DNA of 64,000 nt from Lujinxingia vulgaris (GCF_007997015.1 NZ_VOSM01000007.1:228747-292746); one strand, 5' to 3'. Positions 1 to 8,775 are shown, counted from the first letter of the stretch. Notes: generated by a model from the letters alone, not told the origin. Program-made: numbers and translations.

Positions 1-2268
1 GCGTGCCGCACCGGCGCCCAGGCCGAGCGTCTGGTGGAGCTTTTAAATAGCTACGGCCAGGACGCGATGGTGCTCAGCGCGCCCATCGACATCAGCGAGC
101 CGGTGCCGCCTCCGGCCGATGTGCTTGAGGTTTATGCTGGCGAGCTCAGCGCGGGCTTTCGCTCGGAGCTGCTGGGCGTGGCGCTCGTGTCGGGGGTGGA
201 GCTCTTCGGCCAACGCGTGGTCACCCACCAGCAAAAGTCGATCACCGAACACGCTGCCATCACCCACTTCAAAGATCTCAACGACGGCGACCTGGTGGTG
301 CACGTCGACTTCGGGATCGGCCGCTACCGGGGCATCGCCCACCTGGATGTGGAGGGGATCGGCAACGATTTTCTGCACATCGAGTACGCCGGCGGCGACA
401 AGCTCTACCTGCCGGTCTACCGCCTGGGGCGCGTGCAGAAGTACATCGGCGGTGGCGACAACATCGCGCTCGATAAGCTCGGGGGCACCCGCTGGGATCG
501 CACCAAAGAGAAGGTCAAAGAGAACATCCGCGAGCTGGCCGGCGATCTTCTGGCGCTTTACGCCAAACGCGAGCTGACCAAAGGCATCAAGTTCAGCCCG
601 CCCGACGCCTTTTATGAGGAGTTCGAGCAGGCCTTTCCCTTCGATGAGACCCCCGACCAGGCCCGCGCCATCCACGAGGTGCTCAGCGACATGTCGAAGT
701 CGCGGCCGATGGACCGGCTCATCTGCGGCGACGTGGGCTTTGGTAAGACCGAGGTGGGCATCCGCGCGGCGATGAAGGCGGTGATGGACGGCAAGCAGGT
801 CGCCGTGCTCGTGCCCACCACGCTCTTGAGCGAGCAGCATGCGATCTCGTTTGAGAAGCGCGTCAAGGCGTTCGGGGCGCGGGTGGCGGCCATCAACCGC
901 TTCCGATCCTCCAAAGAGATCAAAGAGATCCTGGCCGATACCGCCTCCGGCAAGATCGACGTGCTCATCGGCACCCACCGCATCCTCTCCAAAGATGTGG
1001 AGTTTAAGGAGCTGGGGCTTCTGGTCGTCGATGAGGAGCAGCGCTTTGGCGTGGCGCATAAAGAGAAGATCAAGAAGATGCGCGCCAACATCGACGTGCT
1101 CACGCTCTCGGCCACGCCGATCCCGCGCACCTTGCAGATGAGCATGCTGGGGATTCGCGACCTCTCGATCATCGCCACCCCGCCGCATAACCGCCTCTCG
1201 GTGCGCACGCACGTGGCCAAGTTCAGCGACTCGGTGGTGCGCGAGGCGATCATGCGCGAGCTGGGCCGCGGCGGGCAGGTCTTCTTTGTGCATAACCGCG
1301 TTCAGACGATCGAGGAGATGGCGCGCCATCTGCGCGAGATTGTGCCGGAGGCGCGCATCGGCATCGGCCACGGTCAGATGGCCGAGGGTAAGCTCGAAGA
1401 GGTGATGTACGCCTACATTCGCGGCGAGATTAACGTGCTCTTGTGTACGAGCATCGTGGAGAGCGGGCTGGATATCCCCAACGCCAACACAATCATCGTC
1501 AACCGCGCCGACATGTTCGGGCTCTCCCAGCTCTATCAGCTGCGGGGGCGCGTGGGTCGTGGAAGCCAGCGCGCGTACGCCTACCTGCTGGTGCCGGCGA
1601 GGCGTACGCTGCCCGATGATGCGCAGAAACGCCTGGAGGTCATTCAGACCTACACCGACCTTGGCAGCGGGTTCCACGTGGCGAGCTACGACCTGGAGAT
1701 CCGCGGGGCGGGCAACCTGCTCTCCGACGATCAGTCCGGGCATGTGGTGGCCGTCGGCCTGGACCTCTACACCGAGCTTCTGGAGGAGGCCATCGCCGAC
1801 ATCCGCGGCCAGGAGCTCGAAGATGAGCTCGAACCGGAGGTCAACATCCCGGTCGAGGCCTACATCCCCGACACCTACATCCCGGCCACAAGCCTGCGCC
1901 TGATGTTCTACAAGCGCTTCTCGCTGGCGCGCTCGGGCGATGAGCTGGCGATGATCTTTGAGGAGCTCGTCGATCGTTTTGGCGAGCCGCCGAGCTCGGT
2001 ACGAAACCTGCGCGATCTCATCAGCGTGAAGATCGATCTTCGCCGTCTGGGCGCCGCGCGTCTCGACGCCGGGATGAGCGCCATTGCCATGGAGCTCGAC
2101 CCGCGCACGCCGCTGAATCCGGCGGCGGTCCTCGATCTTGTGAACGCAAGTGGCGGGCGCTGGCGCCTGACCGCCGAGATGAAACTAATCTACAAGCTCA
2201 AGGTCGATGAGTCTGCCCAGCTGATGCGCACCGCGCGCAGCGTTCTCAATCAACTGCTGGCGTTGTAG
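1..2268 (+). CDS. mfd: Transcription-repair coupling factor Mfd, 5' end cut by the window edge
   Basis: This cytoplasmic DNA translocase removes RNA polymerase stalled at lesions and recruits the nucleotide-excision repair machinery. The frame is open from base 1, so the gene starts upstream; about 755 C-terminal residues are present of roughly 1150 in the family. Visible in order are a CarD-like RNAP-interaction domain (about bases 280-460), Walker A with GFGKTE (about 730-750), the DEEQ box (about 1030-1045), the SATPIPR motif (about 1108-1130), the RGRVGRG motif VI (about 1545-1565) and the C-terminal TRCF domain (about 1800-2250). The UvrB-like N-terminus lies outside the window. The next gene follows after about 9 bases, so they are probably co-transcribed. 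Confidence 0.96.
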   Translation, partial: ACRTGAQAERLVELLNSYGQDAMVLSAPIDISEPVPPPADVLEVYAGELSAGFRSELLGVALVSGVELFGQRVVTHQQKSITEHAAITHFKDLNDGDLVVHVDFGIGRYRGIAHLDVEGIGNDFLHIEYAGGDKLYLPVYRLGRVQKYIGGGDNIALDKLGGTRWDRTKEKVKENIRELAGDLLALYAKRELTKGIKFSPPDAFYEEFEQAFPFDETPDQARAIHEVLSDMSKSRPMDRLICGDVGFGKTEVGIRAAMKAVMDGKQVAVLVPTTLLSEQHAISFEKRVKAFGARVAAINRFRSSKEIKEILADTASGKIDVLIGTHRILSKDVEFKELGLLVVDEEQRFGVAHKEKIKKMRANIDVLTLSATPIPRTLQMSMLGIRDLSIIATPPHNRLSVRTHVAKFSDSVVREAIMRELGRGGQVFFVHNRVQTIEEMARHLREIVPEARIGIGHGQMAEGKLEEVMYAYIRGEINVLLCTSIVESGLDIPNANTIIVNRADMFGLSQLYQLRGRVGRGSQRAYAYLLVPARRTLPDDAQKRLEVIQTYTDLGSGFHVASYDLEIRGAGNLLSDDQSGHVVAVGLDLYTELLEEAIADIRGQELEDELEPEVNIPVEAYIPDTYIPATSLRLMFYKRFSLARSGDELAMIFEELVDRFGEPPSSVRNLRDLISVKIDLRRLGAARLDAGMSAIAMELDPRTPLNPAAVLDLVNASGGRWRLTAEMKLIYKLKVDESAQLMRTARSVLNQLLAL

Positions 2269-2277
2269 GGTGTGCCC

Positions 2278-3279
2278 ATGAAGATGATGAACGCGAAGAA
2301 AACGATGGTGGGGATGATGGTTGGCGGGGCGCTTCTCGTGGCGTGTGCGCCTCAAAAGCCTTCGGCCGAAGGCGATGCGCCGCGCCAGGAGCGCGCTGAA
2401 GACGGCGCCCCGGGCCAGGATCAGGTGGTCGCCCGGGTCAACGGTGAGGCCATCACCCGCGCGGAGTTTGAGCGGCGCATCGAGAGCCTGGCTCCCCACG
2501 CCCGCGCTCGGCTGCAGTCGCCGGAGCAGCGCGAAGACTTTTTGAAGAGCGTGGTGCAGTTCGAGGTGATGGCCGACGCCGCCGAAGAGGCCGGCCTCGG
2601 AGAGAGCCCGCAGGTGCGCCACGCCATGCGTGAGGTGATGGTGCGCCTGATGCTCGCTGAACAGCTGCGTGAGGAGGGCGGGGCGGCCGTTGGTGACGAG
2701 GAGCTGCAGGCCTATTACGACGCGCACCGCGCCGACTTTGCGCGGCCCGCGCGCCGCATGGTCTACGAGCTTGTGGCCCAGACCCGCGAGGAGGCTGAGC
2801 GCCTGCGCCGCCGCTTTGTCGAAGAGGCCTACCCCACCACGCAAGAGGCGCTCAACGCCTTTGCGGAGCTCGCCGGGCAGTACTCCTTCGATCGCAAAAC
2901 GGGCGACCGCAGCGGGGCGCGCGGCTGGGTGGAGGCTGGCCAGCCGGTGGCCGGCGCCGAGACGATGTTTGAGACACCGGTCGGCCAGGCCTCAACGCCC
3001 TATGAAGATGAGCGAGGCTGGGTGGTGGCGTTTGTGGCCGAGGAAGAACCCGCTCGCCAGCCCGCGTTGAGCGAGGTGGAGCGCGAGCTGCGCACCCGCG
3101 TGCTCGAAGAGAAAAGACGCCGACTTCGCACCGAGCTTGTGGAGCGCTTGATGGCCGAGGCCACCATCGAGATCGATGAAGATGTACTCGCTACTGTCAC
3201 CCCCCCCCAGCCCGAGCTCCCCACTCGCCTGCGCGACCTTCCGCGCCTTCCGGTGCGCGACCAGGGCGCGGGCGACTGA
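2278..3279 (+). CDS. Parvulin-type peptidyl-prolyl isomerase lipoprotein
   Basis: A 333-residue predicted lipoprotein: the N-terminus is Lys/Met-rich, followed by a hydrophobic stretch ending in a lipobox (LLVAC), so it should be anchored at a membrane facing the periplasm. The middle resembles a SurA-type N-terminal domain (the VARVNGEAITRAEFERRI region). Residues of about 160-270 match a divergent PpiC/parvulin fold (SGARGWVEAGQPV, then a GWVVAFVAEE strand). It probably helps outer-membrane or secreted proteins fold. ATG 2278 is preferred over GTG 2272 because an AGGG sequence lies at suitable distance. It sits between mfd and a second SurA-like gene. The catalytic parvulin residues are poorly preserved, so it may act mainly as a chaperone. 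Confidence 0.8.
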   Translation: MKMMNAKKTMVGMMVGGALLVACAPQKPSAEGDAPRQERAEDGAPGQDQVVARVNGEAITRAEFERRIESLAPHARARLQSPEQREDFLKSVVQFEVMADAAEEAGLGESPQVRHAMREVMVRLMLAEQLREEGGAAVGDEELQAYYDAHRADFARPARRMVYELVAQTREEAERLRRRFVEEAYPTTQEALNAFAELAGQYSFDRKTGDRSGARGWVEAGQPVAGAETMFETPVGQASTPYEDERGWVVAFVAEEEPARQPALSEVERELRTRVLEEKRRRLRTELVERLMAEATIEIDEDVLATVTPPQPELPTRLRDLPRLPVRDQGAGD

Positions 3280-3332
3280 GCCGTCCGCGCGCCATGATTG
3301 ACGTTTAAAGATACCCATTGAGAGCATGCGTT

Positions 3333-4325
3333 ATGAGTCGATTCACCCTGCTGCGAACCTTTCTGCTGGCTGTGCTGGCCTTTGCCGGCGCCGGCGTCAT
3401 CAGCGCGGCTGTGCCCGTGACGGCCCAGGCCGCGATCATCGATCGGGTGGTGGCCCAGGTGAACGATGAGATCGTCACGCTCTATGAGCTCGAAAAAGAG
3501 GCGCGCACCTACCTCGTGCAGCAGGGGCGCAGCGCGCGGGTGCTCGACAACCCGGAGCGCCGCGAGGAGGTGCTGCAGGAGGTGCTCGACGATCTGGTGA
3601 ATCGCCTGTTGATCAACCAGGCCGCCGCCGAGGTCGGGGAGTCGATCAGCGATGAGGAGGTCAACGACTGGATGCGGACTCTGCGCCAGCAGCAGGGGCT
3701 CGACGAGCAGCAGTTCATGCAGATGGTGGCCCAGTACGGCATCGACTTTGAGACCTACAAAGAGGTCGTGCGCGACAACCTTTTGCGCATGCGCATGGTC
3801 AGCTTAAGCGGTCGCAGCGCCACGGTGGCAGACTCCGAGATCGACTCGATCTACCGCCGTCGTCACGGGTCCTCGGGCAAAGAGCGCTTCATTCGCGTGC
3901 GCCACATCCTCGTAGAAGTCGACGGGGAGGGTGAGACCGCCGAGGAAGCCGCGCGTCAGCGCGCCTCCGAGCTCCGGGCGATGGTCGAGCAGGGCGCCGA
4001 CTTCGCGGAGGTTGCCCGCCAGCACAGCGAAGGCCCGGGCAAAGATCAGGGCGGGATGCTCGGTGAGTTTCGCCGCGGCCAGCTCGAATCCACCTTTGAA
4101 CAGGCCGCGTTCTCCATGGAGCCCGGCCAGCTCTCGGAGCCTGTGCGCACGCCTTTCGGTTACCACATCATTGAAGTGGTCGAGAGTGAGGAGCGCGTCG
4201 CCCGGGCCGCCGCCGAGCAGCGCGCCCGCATCCGCGCCGAGCTTCAGGAGCAGGAGATGAACCGCCAGATCGAAGCCTACCTTCAGACCCTTCGCGCCAA
4301 AGCCTATGTCGATGTCCGCTACTGA
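3333..4325 (+). CDS. SurA-like periplasmic chaperone / peptidyl-prolyl isomerase
   Basis: A 330-residue exported protein with a signal peptide (hydrophobic run ending near AQAA). It is followed by a SurA N-terminal domain starting IIDRVVAQVNDEIVTLYELE, then one parvulin domain at about residues 185-280 with RVRHILVEVDGE, GADFAEVARQHSEGP, GGMLGEFRRGQL and PFGYHIIEVVE. Known family role: chaperoning outer-membrane beta-barrel proteins. E. coli SurA has two parvulin domains and this protein has one. The ATG at 3333 is chosen over the in-frame TTG at 3318, with GAGAG about 9 bases upstream. It overlaps the start of pdxA, and the surA-pdxA order is also found in enterobacteria, which supports the assignment. 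Confidence 0.87.
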   Translation: MSRFTLLRTFLLAVLAFAGAGVISAAVPVTAQAAIIDRVVAQVNDEIVTLYELEKEARTYLVQQGRSARVLDNPERREEVLQEVLDDLVNRLLINQAAAEVGESISDEEVNDWMRTLRQQQGLDEQQFMQMVAQYGIDFETYKEVVRDNLLRMRMVSLSGRSATVADSEIDSIYRRRHGSSGKERFIRVRHILVEVDGEGETAEEAARQRASELRAMVEQGADFAEVARQHSEGPGKDQGGMLGEFRRGQLESTFEQAAFSMEPGQLSEPVRTPFGYHIIEVVESEERVARAAAEQRARIRAELQEQEMNRQIEAYLQTLRAKAYVDVRY

Positions 4326-5313
4326 TAGCCCCGCAACACCTGTGCGCCTGGCGCTGACCATGGGGGACGCCGCCGGCATCGGGCCGGAGGTGATCGTCAA
4401 GACCCTGGCGCACCTCGACGCCACGCAAAGCCCCATTGAGGCGGTGGTCTACGGCAGCAACGAGGTGATGCGCCAGGAGGCCCGGGCGCTCGGGTACACC
4501 GGGGCGATCGAGGTGGTGGAGGTGGGGCCGGAGCTCGATTTTTCAAAACGCCCGGTGGGAAGGCTCGACCGACGCGCGGCGCTGGTGCAGTGGCGCGCGC
4601 TGCAGCGTGCGATGGAAGACGTCGACCAGGGCCGGGCCGACGCGATTGTGACCGCCCCCTGGAACAAAGCCCTCTTCGAGCTGGCCGAGATGCCCGTGGT
4701 CGGCCATACCGAGGTCTTGCAGGCCCATTATGGTCAGGATCGGGTGGTGATGATGCTCGGTGGAGAGCGCCTCAAGGTGGCGCTGGTGACCACGCACGTG
4801 GCGCTCTCGGAGGTCAGCCAGCGCCTCAGCGCTCCCCTGCTTCGGGAGATCTGCGCGGTGACGCTGGCCGGGCTCAAGGAGCGTTTTGGCGTGGCGCGGC
4901 CGCGCCTGGCGGTGTGTGGTTTAAACCCCCACGCCGGCGAACGCGGCCATATGGGCGATGAGGAACTCCTGTGGATCGACCAGGCCGTCGCCGATCTGGA
5001 CCGGGAGTTCTCCGACGCCGAGATCAGCGGTCCCTGGCCTGCGGACACCCTCTTTGCGAAGTTCCGCGGCGAGGGAATGCCTTATGATGCCGTGATCTGC
5101 ATGTACCATGATCAGGGGCTTATCCCCTTGAAATTGCTGCACTTTGGGGAGTCCGCGAACATCACCCTGGGGCTTCCCATCATCCGAACTTCCGTGGATC
5201 ACGGCACCGCCTACGACATCGCCGGGAAGGGGGTGGCCGACGCCGGATCGATGATCTACGCCACCGAGTTGGCTGCAAAGATGGTGGCTCGCGTCCGCGG
5301 AGGGGTTTTTTGA
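4306..5313 (+). CDS. pdxA: 4-hydroxythreonine-4-phosphate dehydrogenase
   Basis: NAD-dependent, metal-requiring oxidation of 4-phosphooxy-L-threonine in the DXP-dependent branch of pyridoxal 5'-phosphate synthesis. About 335 residues, the usual length. Hallmarks are the LTMGDAAGIGPEV opening, VTAPWNKALF, and the metal-binding histidines in VVGHTEVL, GLNPHAGERGHMGDEE and MYHDQGLIPLKLL, followed by the C-terminal TSVDHGTAYDIAG motif. The start overlaps the SurA-like gene by about 20 bases; ATG 4306 and ATG 4312 are both possible, and neither has a clear ribosome site, as expected for translational coupling. The stop overlaps the TTG start of the next gene. Confidence 0.95.
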   Translation: MSMSATDSPATPVRLALTMGDAAGIGPEVIVKTLAHLDATQSPIEAVVYGSNEVMRQEARALGYTGAIEVVEVGPELDFSKRPVGRLDRRAALVQWRALQRAMEDVDQGRADAIVTAPWNKALFELAEMPVVGHTEVLQAHYGQDRVVMMLGGERLKVALVTTHVALSEVSQRLSAPLLREICAVTLAGLKERFGVARPRLAVCGLNPHAGERGHMGDEELLWIDQAVADLDREFSDAEISGPWPADTLFAKFRGEGMPYDAVICMYHDQGLIPLKLLHFGESANITLGLPIIRTSVDHGTAYDIAGKGVADAGSMIYATELAAKMVARVRGGVF

Positions 5314-6113
5314 GCTCCTCCTCTTCGGGCGCCGAGCCCTCTCCAGCACCGACAGTTCGCGTCGAGCAGCGCGGCCCGGTCTGGGTGGTGACCATCGACC
5401 GCCCCGCCAGCCGAAACGCCGTCGACCGCCCCACCGCCGCGCAGCTGGTGGAGGCCTTTGAGACCTTCGAGCGCCGCGATGATCTGCACGTGGCCGTGCT
5501 CACCGGCGCCGGCGACACGTTTTGCGCCGGCGCCGACTTAAAAGCCTTTGCCGAAGGCCGGGGAAACCGCCTTGAGCCCGATGGACCCGGGCCGATGGGC
5601 CCTACCCGCATGATGCTCTCAAAACCCGTGATCGCCGCTGTGGAAGGGTATGCTGTGGCCGGTGGGCTGGAGCTTGCCATCTGGTGCGACCTTCGGGTGG
5701 CCGCCCGCACTGCCATCTTCGGGGTGTTTTGCCGGCGCTTTGGCGTGCCGCTCATCGACGGCGGTACCCTGCGCCTGCCGCGGCTTATCGGGCAGAGTCG
5801 GGCGATGGAGATGATCCTCACAGGTCGGCCCCTCGACGCCGGGGAGGCCCATCACTGGGGCCTGGTCAACCGCCTCACCGCCCCCGGTGAGGCGCTCGCT
5901 GAGGCGGTGCGTTGGGCGGAGCAGATCGCCGCCTTTCCCCAGACCTGCCTGCGCTCCGACCGCCGCTCCATGCTCGAGCAATGGGGTCTGGATGAGCCCC
6001 GGGCCCTGGCCCGGGAGTTTGAGCTCGGCCAGCCCGCGATTAGATCTGAAGCAGAGCGGGGCGCGGCCCGCTTCGCCCGTGGCGAGGGGCGTCGGGGAAG
6101 TTTCGAGGACTGA
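5310..6113 (+). CDS. Enoyl-CoA hydratase/isomerase (crotonase) family protein
   Basis: A 267-residue crotonase-fold enzyme, probably acting on a CoA thioester in the cytoplasm. It shows the family pattern: DRPASRNAVDR, the oxyanion-hole region GAGDTFCAGADLKAF, KPVIAAVEGYAVAGGLELA, and GGTLRLPRLIGQSRAMEMILTG. The glutamate in AMEM is kept, but aligning with the rat hydratase motif puts a Cys where the other catalytic Glu is expected, so simple hydration of enoyl-CoA is uncertain. The TTG start at 5310 overlaps the pdxA stop and has GGAGGGG five bases upstream, which supports coupling. Substrate is unknown. Confidence 0.85.
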   Translation: MSSSSSGAEPSPAPTVRVEQRGPVWVVTIDRPASRNAVDRPTAAQLVEAFETFERRDDLHVAVLTGAGDTFCAGADLKAFAEGRGNRLEPDGPGPMGPTRMMLSKPVIAAVEGYAVAGGLELAIWCDLRVAARTAIFGVFCRRFGVPLIDGGTLRLPRLIGQSRAMEMILTGRPLDAGEAHHWGLVNRLTAPGEALAEAVRWAEQIAAFPQTCLRSDRRSMLEQWGLDEPRALAREFELGQPAIRSEAERGAARFARGEGRRGSFED

Positions 6114-6217
6114 GCGCGGTTGGTTCAGCGGCCAACCTCGCGGCGATCGCCGGGCAGGTTCCACCGGCCTTTTGTCCCCTTCTTGAAGCATGTTGATTTA
6201 CCCAGAGGCAAAGACGT

Positions 6218-7711
6218 ATGGCGCAGCAAGCGAGCGCATTTGAGTTGGAAGACCGCATCCGCGGCGCGTTGAAAAAACGCGGCGGTGTGGCCACCGTCGG
6301 CGATGTCGCCGCCGAGACCGGCCTCCCTTATGAGGAGACCGAGATCGCCATGCGCAAGATGCTCGAGCTCTACCAGAGCCATCTCGACGTCGATGACGAT
6401 GGCAACCTCCTCTACCGCTTCGACCCGGGGATGAAGGCCCGCGGCTACCAGAAGGGGCGGCGCTGGTACGATTTTAAGAAGAAGGCCTGGGCGGCGTTCA
6501 CCTGGATCTTCAAGGTCTCGATCATGGTGGTGCTCATAGGCTACACGGCCACCTTCATCCTGCTCCTGCTGGCGCTGGCCATCGCTGGTATCGCCGCGGC
6601 GACCTCGCAGGATAACGACGATTTGGGCGATGTCTTTTTGCTGCCGGTGTACCTGATCGCGCGCATCCTGGAGACGGTCTTCTGGATCAGCTGGTTCAGC
6701 GACTTCGGGGGAGGGCGGCGGCGCCGAAGGCGCCCGCGGCGCAAGGTGGAGCGCCCCAAAGTCCCGCTCTACAAGCGCATCTTCCAGTTTGTTTTTGGAC
6801 CCGAGCTCACCCGCGACGAGCTCGCCGCGGAGCGCGCCTTTGCGCGCTTTGTGCGCGCACGCCAGGGGCGCATCACCGCCGCCGACTGGGCCTCCCGCAC
6901 CGGCCTTAGCCTGGAAGAAGCCGACCAGGCCCTGACCGCCGCCACCGTGCGTTTTCGCGGAGACATCGACGTAGCCGCCGACGGCACACTGATCTACCGT
7001 TTTGACGATCTGCGCGTGACCAGCGAGGCCGGCGCCGACGATCGCCTGCAGCCGCCCAAACCCATCTGGACGCGCAAGGTCACCGTGCCGCCGCTCACCG
7101 GCAACAAGGGCTCGACCAACACCTGGATCGCGATCTTCAACACCTTCAACCTGATCATGGGCGCCTTTATCCTGGGCGGTGTCACCGGGTTGAGCACCGG
7201 GGTGTCGGTGGTGCTGGGGGTGATCCCGGTGCTCTTCAGCCTGATGTTTTTTGCGATCCCCCTGGGCCGCCGCTTCGCCCGCGGGGGCAAGCTGCGCCGA
7301 GCGAAGCGGGAGAATGAGCGCCGCGAGCTCATCGAGGCCGTCTATCTCTCGGCGGCCACCGACGGGGTCGCCAGGCCGGTCGACGCCAAAATCTTTGAGA
7401 CGCACCCCCGCGGCGACGAGATCTTTGCGGACTTCGATGGCGAGATCCGCGTCGAAGACGACGGCCGCACCCTCTACCTCTTCCCCGAGGTCGCCCGGCA
7501 GCTGGGGGCGGCCGAGAGCGCGCGTCAGCGCGCGGCCGACCAGGTCGTCTTCGGCCAGACGATCTTCTCCAGCGATGAAGAGACCCTGAGCATGGCCGAC
7601 GCCGAGATGCTGGAGTTCGACCGTAAGCTGGCTCGCGAGCTCGGCGGCGCCTCGATGGTGGAGTTTGAGTGGGAGTCGATGGAAGAGAGCGCGACCGTAG
7701 GAGCCTCATGA
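6218..7711 (+). CDS. Membrane protein with three winged-helix-like repeats, function unknown
   Basis: About 497 residues. I do not recognise a named family, but three regions look alike: residues of about 8-70 (ending DDDGNLLYRF), 205-270 (ending AADGTLIYRF) and 365-430 (ending EDDGRTLYLF). Each resembles a small winged-helix module in which a helix-turn segment (for example VGDVAAETGLPYEETE) precedes a beta hairpin. Hydrophobic spans follow repeat 1 (about 85-130) and repeat 2 (about 305-350), and an Arg-rich cytoplasmic segment (RRRRRRPRR-like) lies between them. The gene overlaps pssA by four bases (ATGA), so it is probably translated with it. It could be a membrane-bound regulator; that is inference. 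Confidence 0.7.
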   Translation: MAQQASAFELEDRIRGALKKRGGVATVGDVAAETGLPYEETEIAMRKMLELYQSHLDVDDDGNLLYRFDPGMKARGYQKGRRWYDFKKKAWAAFTWIFKVSIMVVLIGYTATFILLLLALAIAGIAAATSQDNDDLGDVFLLPVYLIARILETVFWISWFSDFGGGRRRRRRPRRKVERPKVPLYKRIFQFVFGPELTRDELAAERAFARFVRARQGRITAADWASRTGLSLEEADQALTAATVRFRGDIDVAADGTLIYRFDDLRVTSEAGADDRLQPPKPIWTRKVTVPPLTGNKGSTNTWIAIFNTFNLIMGAFILGGVTGLSTGVSVVLGVIPVLFSLMFFAIPLGRRFARGGKLRRAKRENERRELIEAVYLSAATDGVARPVDAKIFETHPRGDEIFADFDGEIRVEDDGRTLYLFPEVARQLGAAESARQRAADQVVFGQTIFSSDEETLSMADAEMLEFDRKLARELGGASMVEFEWESMEESATVGAS

Positions 7712-8367
7712 GCTCGACAGATGAATGGAACGAGCCGGCGCAACCTGTGCGCCGCAAACGCTTTGAGATGCTGCGCTCCTTCGCGCTGGCCGACATCATC
7801 ACTATGGCCAACGCCGCCTGCGGGGTGGCCGCGATCTTCTGCTGTCTGAACTACATGGACGAGAAGATCGACCTCTATGTCTGGTGGGCGTTCGGGCTTC
7901 TGCCCCTGGCGCTGGTCTTCGATCTCTTCGACGGGGCGGTCGCTCGCTGGCGCCGCAAACACTCCGCGCTGGGCGCCGACCTCGATTCCCTGGCCGACAT
8001 CGTCTCCTTCGGCGTCGCGCCCGCCGTGCTCGCCTACACCTTAGGCATGCGCGGGGGCTGGGACGCGGTCGTGCTGATCTTTTTCGTGGTCTGCGGCATC
8101 GCGCGTCTGGCCCGCTACAACGTGACCGCCGCCGAGCTCAGCGAGGGCTCGGGCAAAGTCCCCTACTACGAGGGCACGCCCATTCCCACGAGCCTTGTGC
8201 TGGTGCTGGTGATGGCGGTGGCCTTTGACCGCGGCGCCTACGGCGCCGCTCTCTGGGGGGGCGACCTGCAGCTTCTCGGCTGGGGCTTTCACCCCCTGGT
8301 GCTTCTCTTCGGCCTGAGCGGCAGCGCCATGATCAGCACGCATCTGCGCATCAAAAAGATCGGCTGA
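7708..8367 (+). CDS. pssA: CDP-diacylglycerol-serine O-phosphatidyltransferase
   Basis: An integral membrane enzyme that transfers phosphatidyl from CDP-diacylglycerol to serine, the first step to phosphatidylserine and phosphatidylethanolamine. The CDP-alcohol phosphotransferase signature is complete: DLFDGAVAR, then eight residues, then GADLDSLAD, which supplies the metal-binding aspartates. Several hydrophobic spans follow, and the PYYEGTPIPTSL segment is typical of PssA. ATG 7708 is chosen over an upstream in-frame GTG because GTAGGAG precedes it and it makes an ATGA overlap with the preceding gene. About 219 residues. A strong hairpin terminator follows. Confidence 0.9.
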   Translation: MSSTDEWNEPAQPVRRKRFEMLRSFALADIITMANAACGVAAIFCCLNYMDEKIDLYVWWAFGLLPLALVFDLFDGAVARWRRKHSALGADLDSLADIVSFGVAPAVLAYTLGMRGGWDAVVLIFFVVCGIARLARYNVTAAELSEGSGKVPYYEGTPIPTSLVLVLVMAVAFDRGAYGAALWGGDLQLLGWGFHPLVLLFGLSGSAMISTHLRIKKIG

Positions 8368-8392
8368 AGGTCGCTCGCCAACCTCCGCAGCA

Positions 8393-8440
8393 GACACAAA
8401 AAAAACGCCGAGACGATCGCATCGTCTCGGCGTTTTTTTT
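8393..8440. terminator. Bidirectional intrinsic terminator after pssA
   Basis: A perfect 12-bp stem (8406-8417 with 8421-8432) around a 3-base loop is followed by eight T on the plus strand and preceded by an A run on the other side. It can therefore end pssA and the small minus-strand gene facing it. Confidence 0.93.
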
Positions 8441-8454
8441 CGACATCTGTCGGC

Positions 8455-8583
8455 TTAGAGGTGGGCCATGTACTTGCTGATCAGAATGATCGCGGCCACA
8501 CCAAAGCAGATGCCCACGGTGACCACCGGAACCCAGGGTGCCTGGTGGATGGGGCCATCATGTTCGTCGTGATTTTCAGCCAT
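8455..8583 (-). CDS. 42-residue single-span membrane protein
   Basis: Reading the minus strand from ATG 8583 gives a 42-residue protein that starts MAENHDEHDG, continues with a PWVPVVTVGICFGVAAIIL membrane span and ends SKYMAHL before TAA. AAGGAG lies seven bases before the ATG, and a bidirectional terminator lies just past the stop, so the small frame has all the parts of a real gene. The His/Asp-rich N-terminus and single span recall small accessory subunits of respiratory oxidases, but this is only a resemblance. No known function can be assigned. It is too short for usual gene calling. Confidence 0.72.
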   Translation of the reverse strand: MAENHDEHDGPIHQAPWVPVVTVGICFGVAAIILISKYMAHL

Positions 8584-8648
8584 GTTGTGCTCCTTTAACG
8601 CGCGATGCCCTTATGGGGCGATTGAGTTGATGCGGCTCAGGCGGCGGC

Positions 8649-8677
8649 ATCTTTGCCAGAGGCACAGGGATTGTAAA
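8649..8677 (-). promoter_or_regulatory. Candidate promoter of the 42-residue membrane protein
   Basis: On the minus strand TTTACA (8677-8672) and AAAGAT (8654-8649) are separated by 17 bases. The start point would lie about 60 bases before the ATG. The -35 box is good and the -10 box weak. Confidence 0.33.
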
Positions 8678-8739
8678 GGAAAATCCGGCCGCGGGCCTGC
8701 GGCAGATCAGCGCGCTTCAGGCGTGGGCGAGCCGGCCGG

Positions 8740-8775
8740 CGCCTTGTACCGGCCGGGCGCTGGTAGTACAAGGCG
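8740..8775. promoter_or_regulatory. Perfect 10-bp inverted repeat upstream of the M42 peptidase
   Basis: CGCCTTGTAC at 8740-8749 pairs exactly with GTACAAGGCG at 8766-8775 across 16 bases. It lies 77 bases before the peptidase start. It could be an operator with two half sites or an RNA hairpin; there is no T tract, so a terminator is unlikely. Confidence 0.45.
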
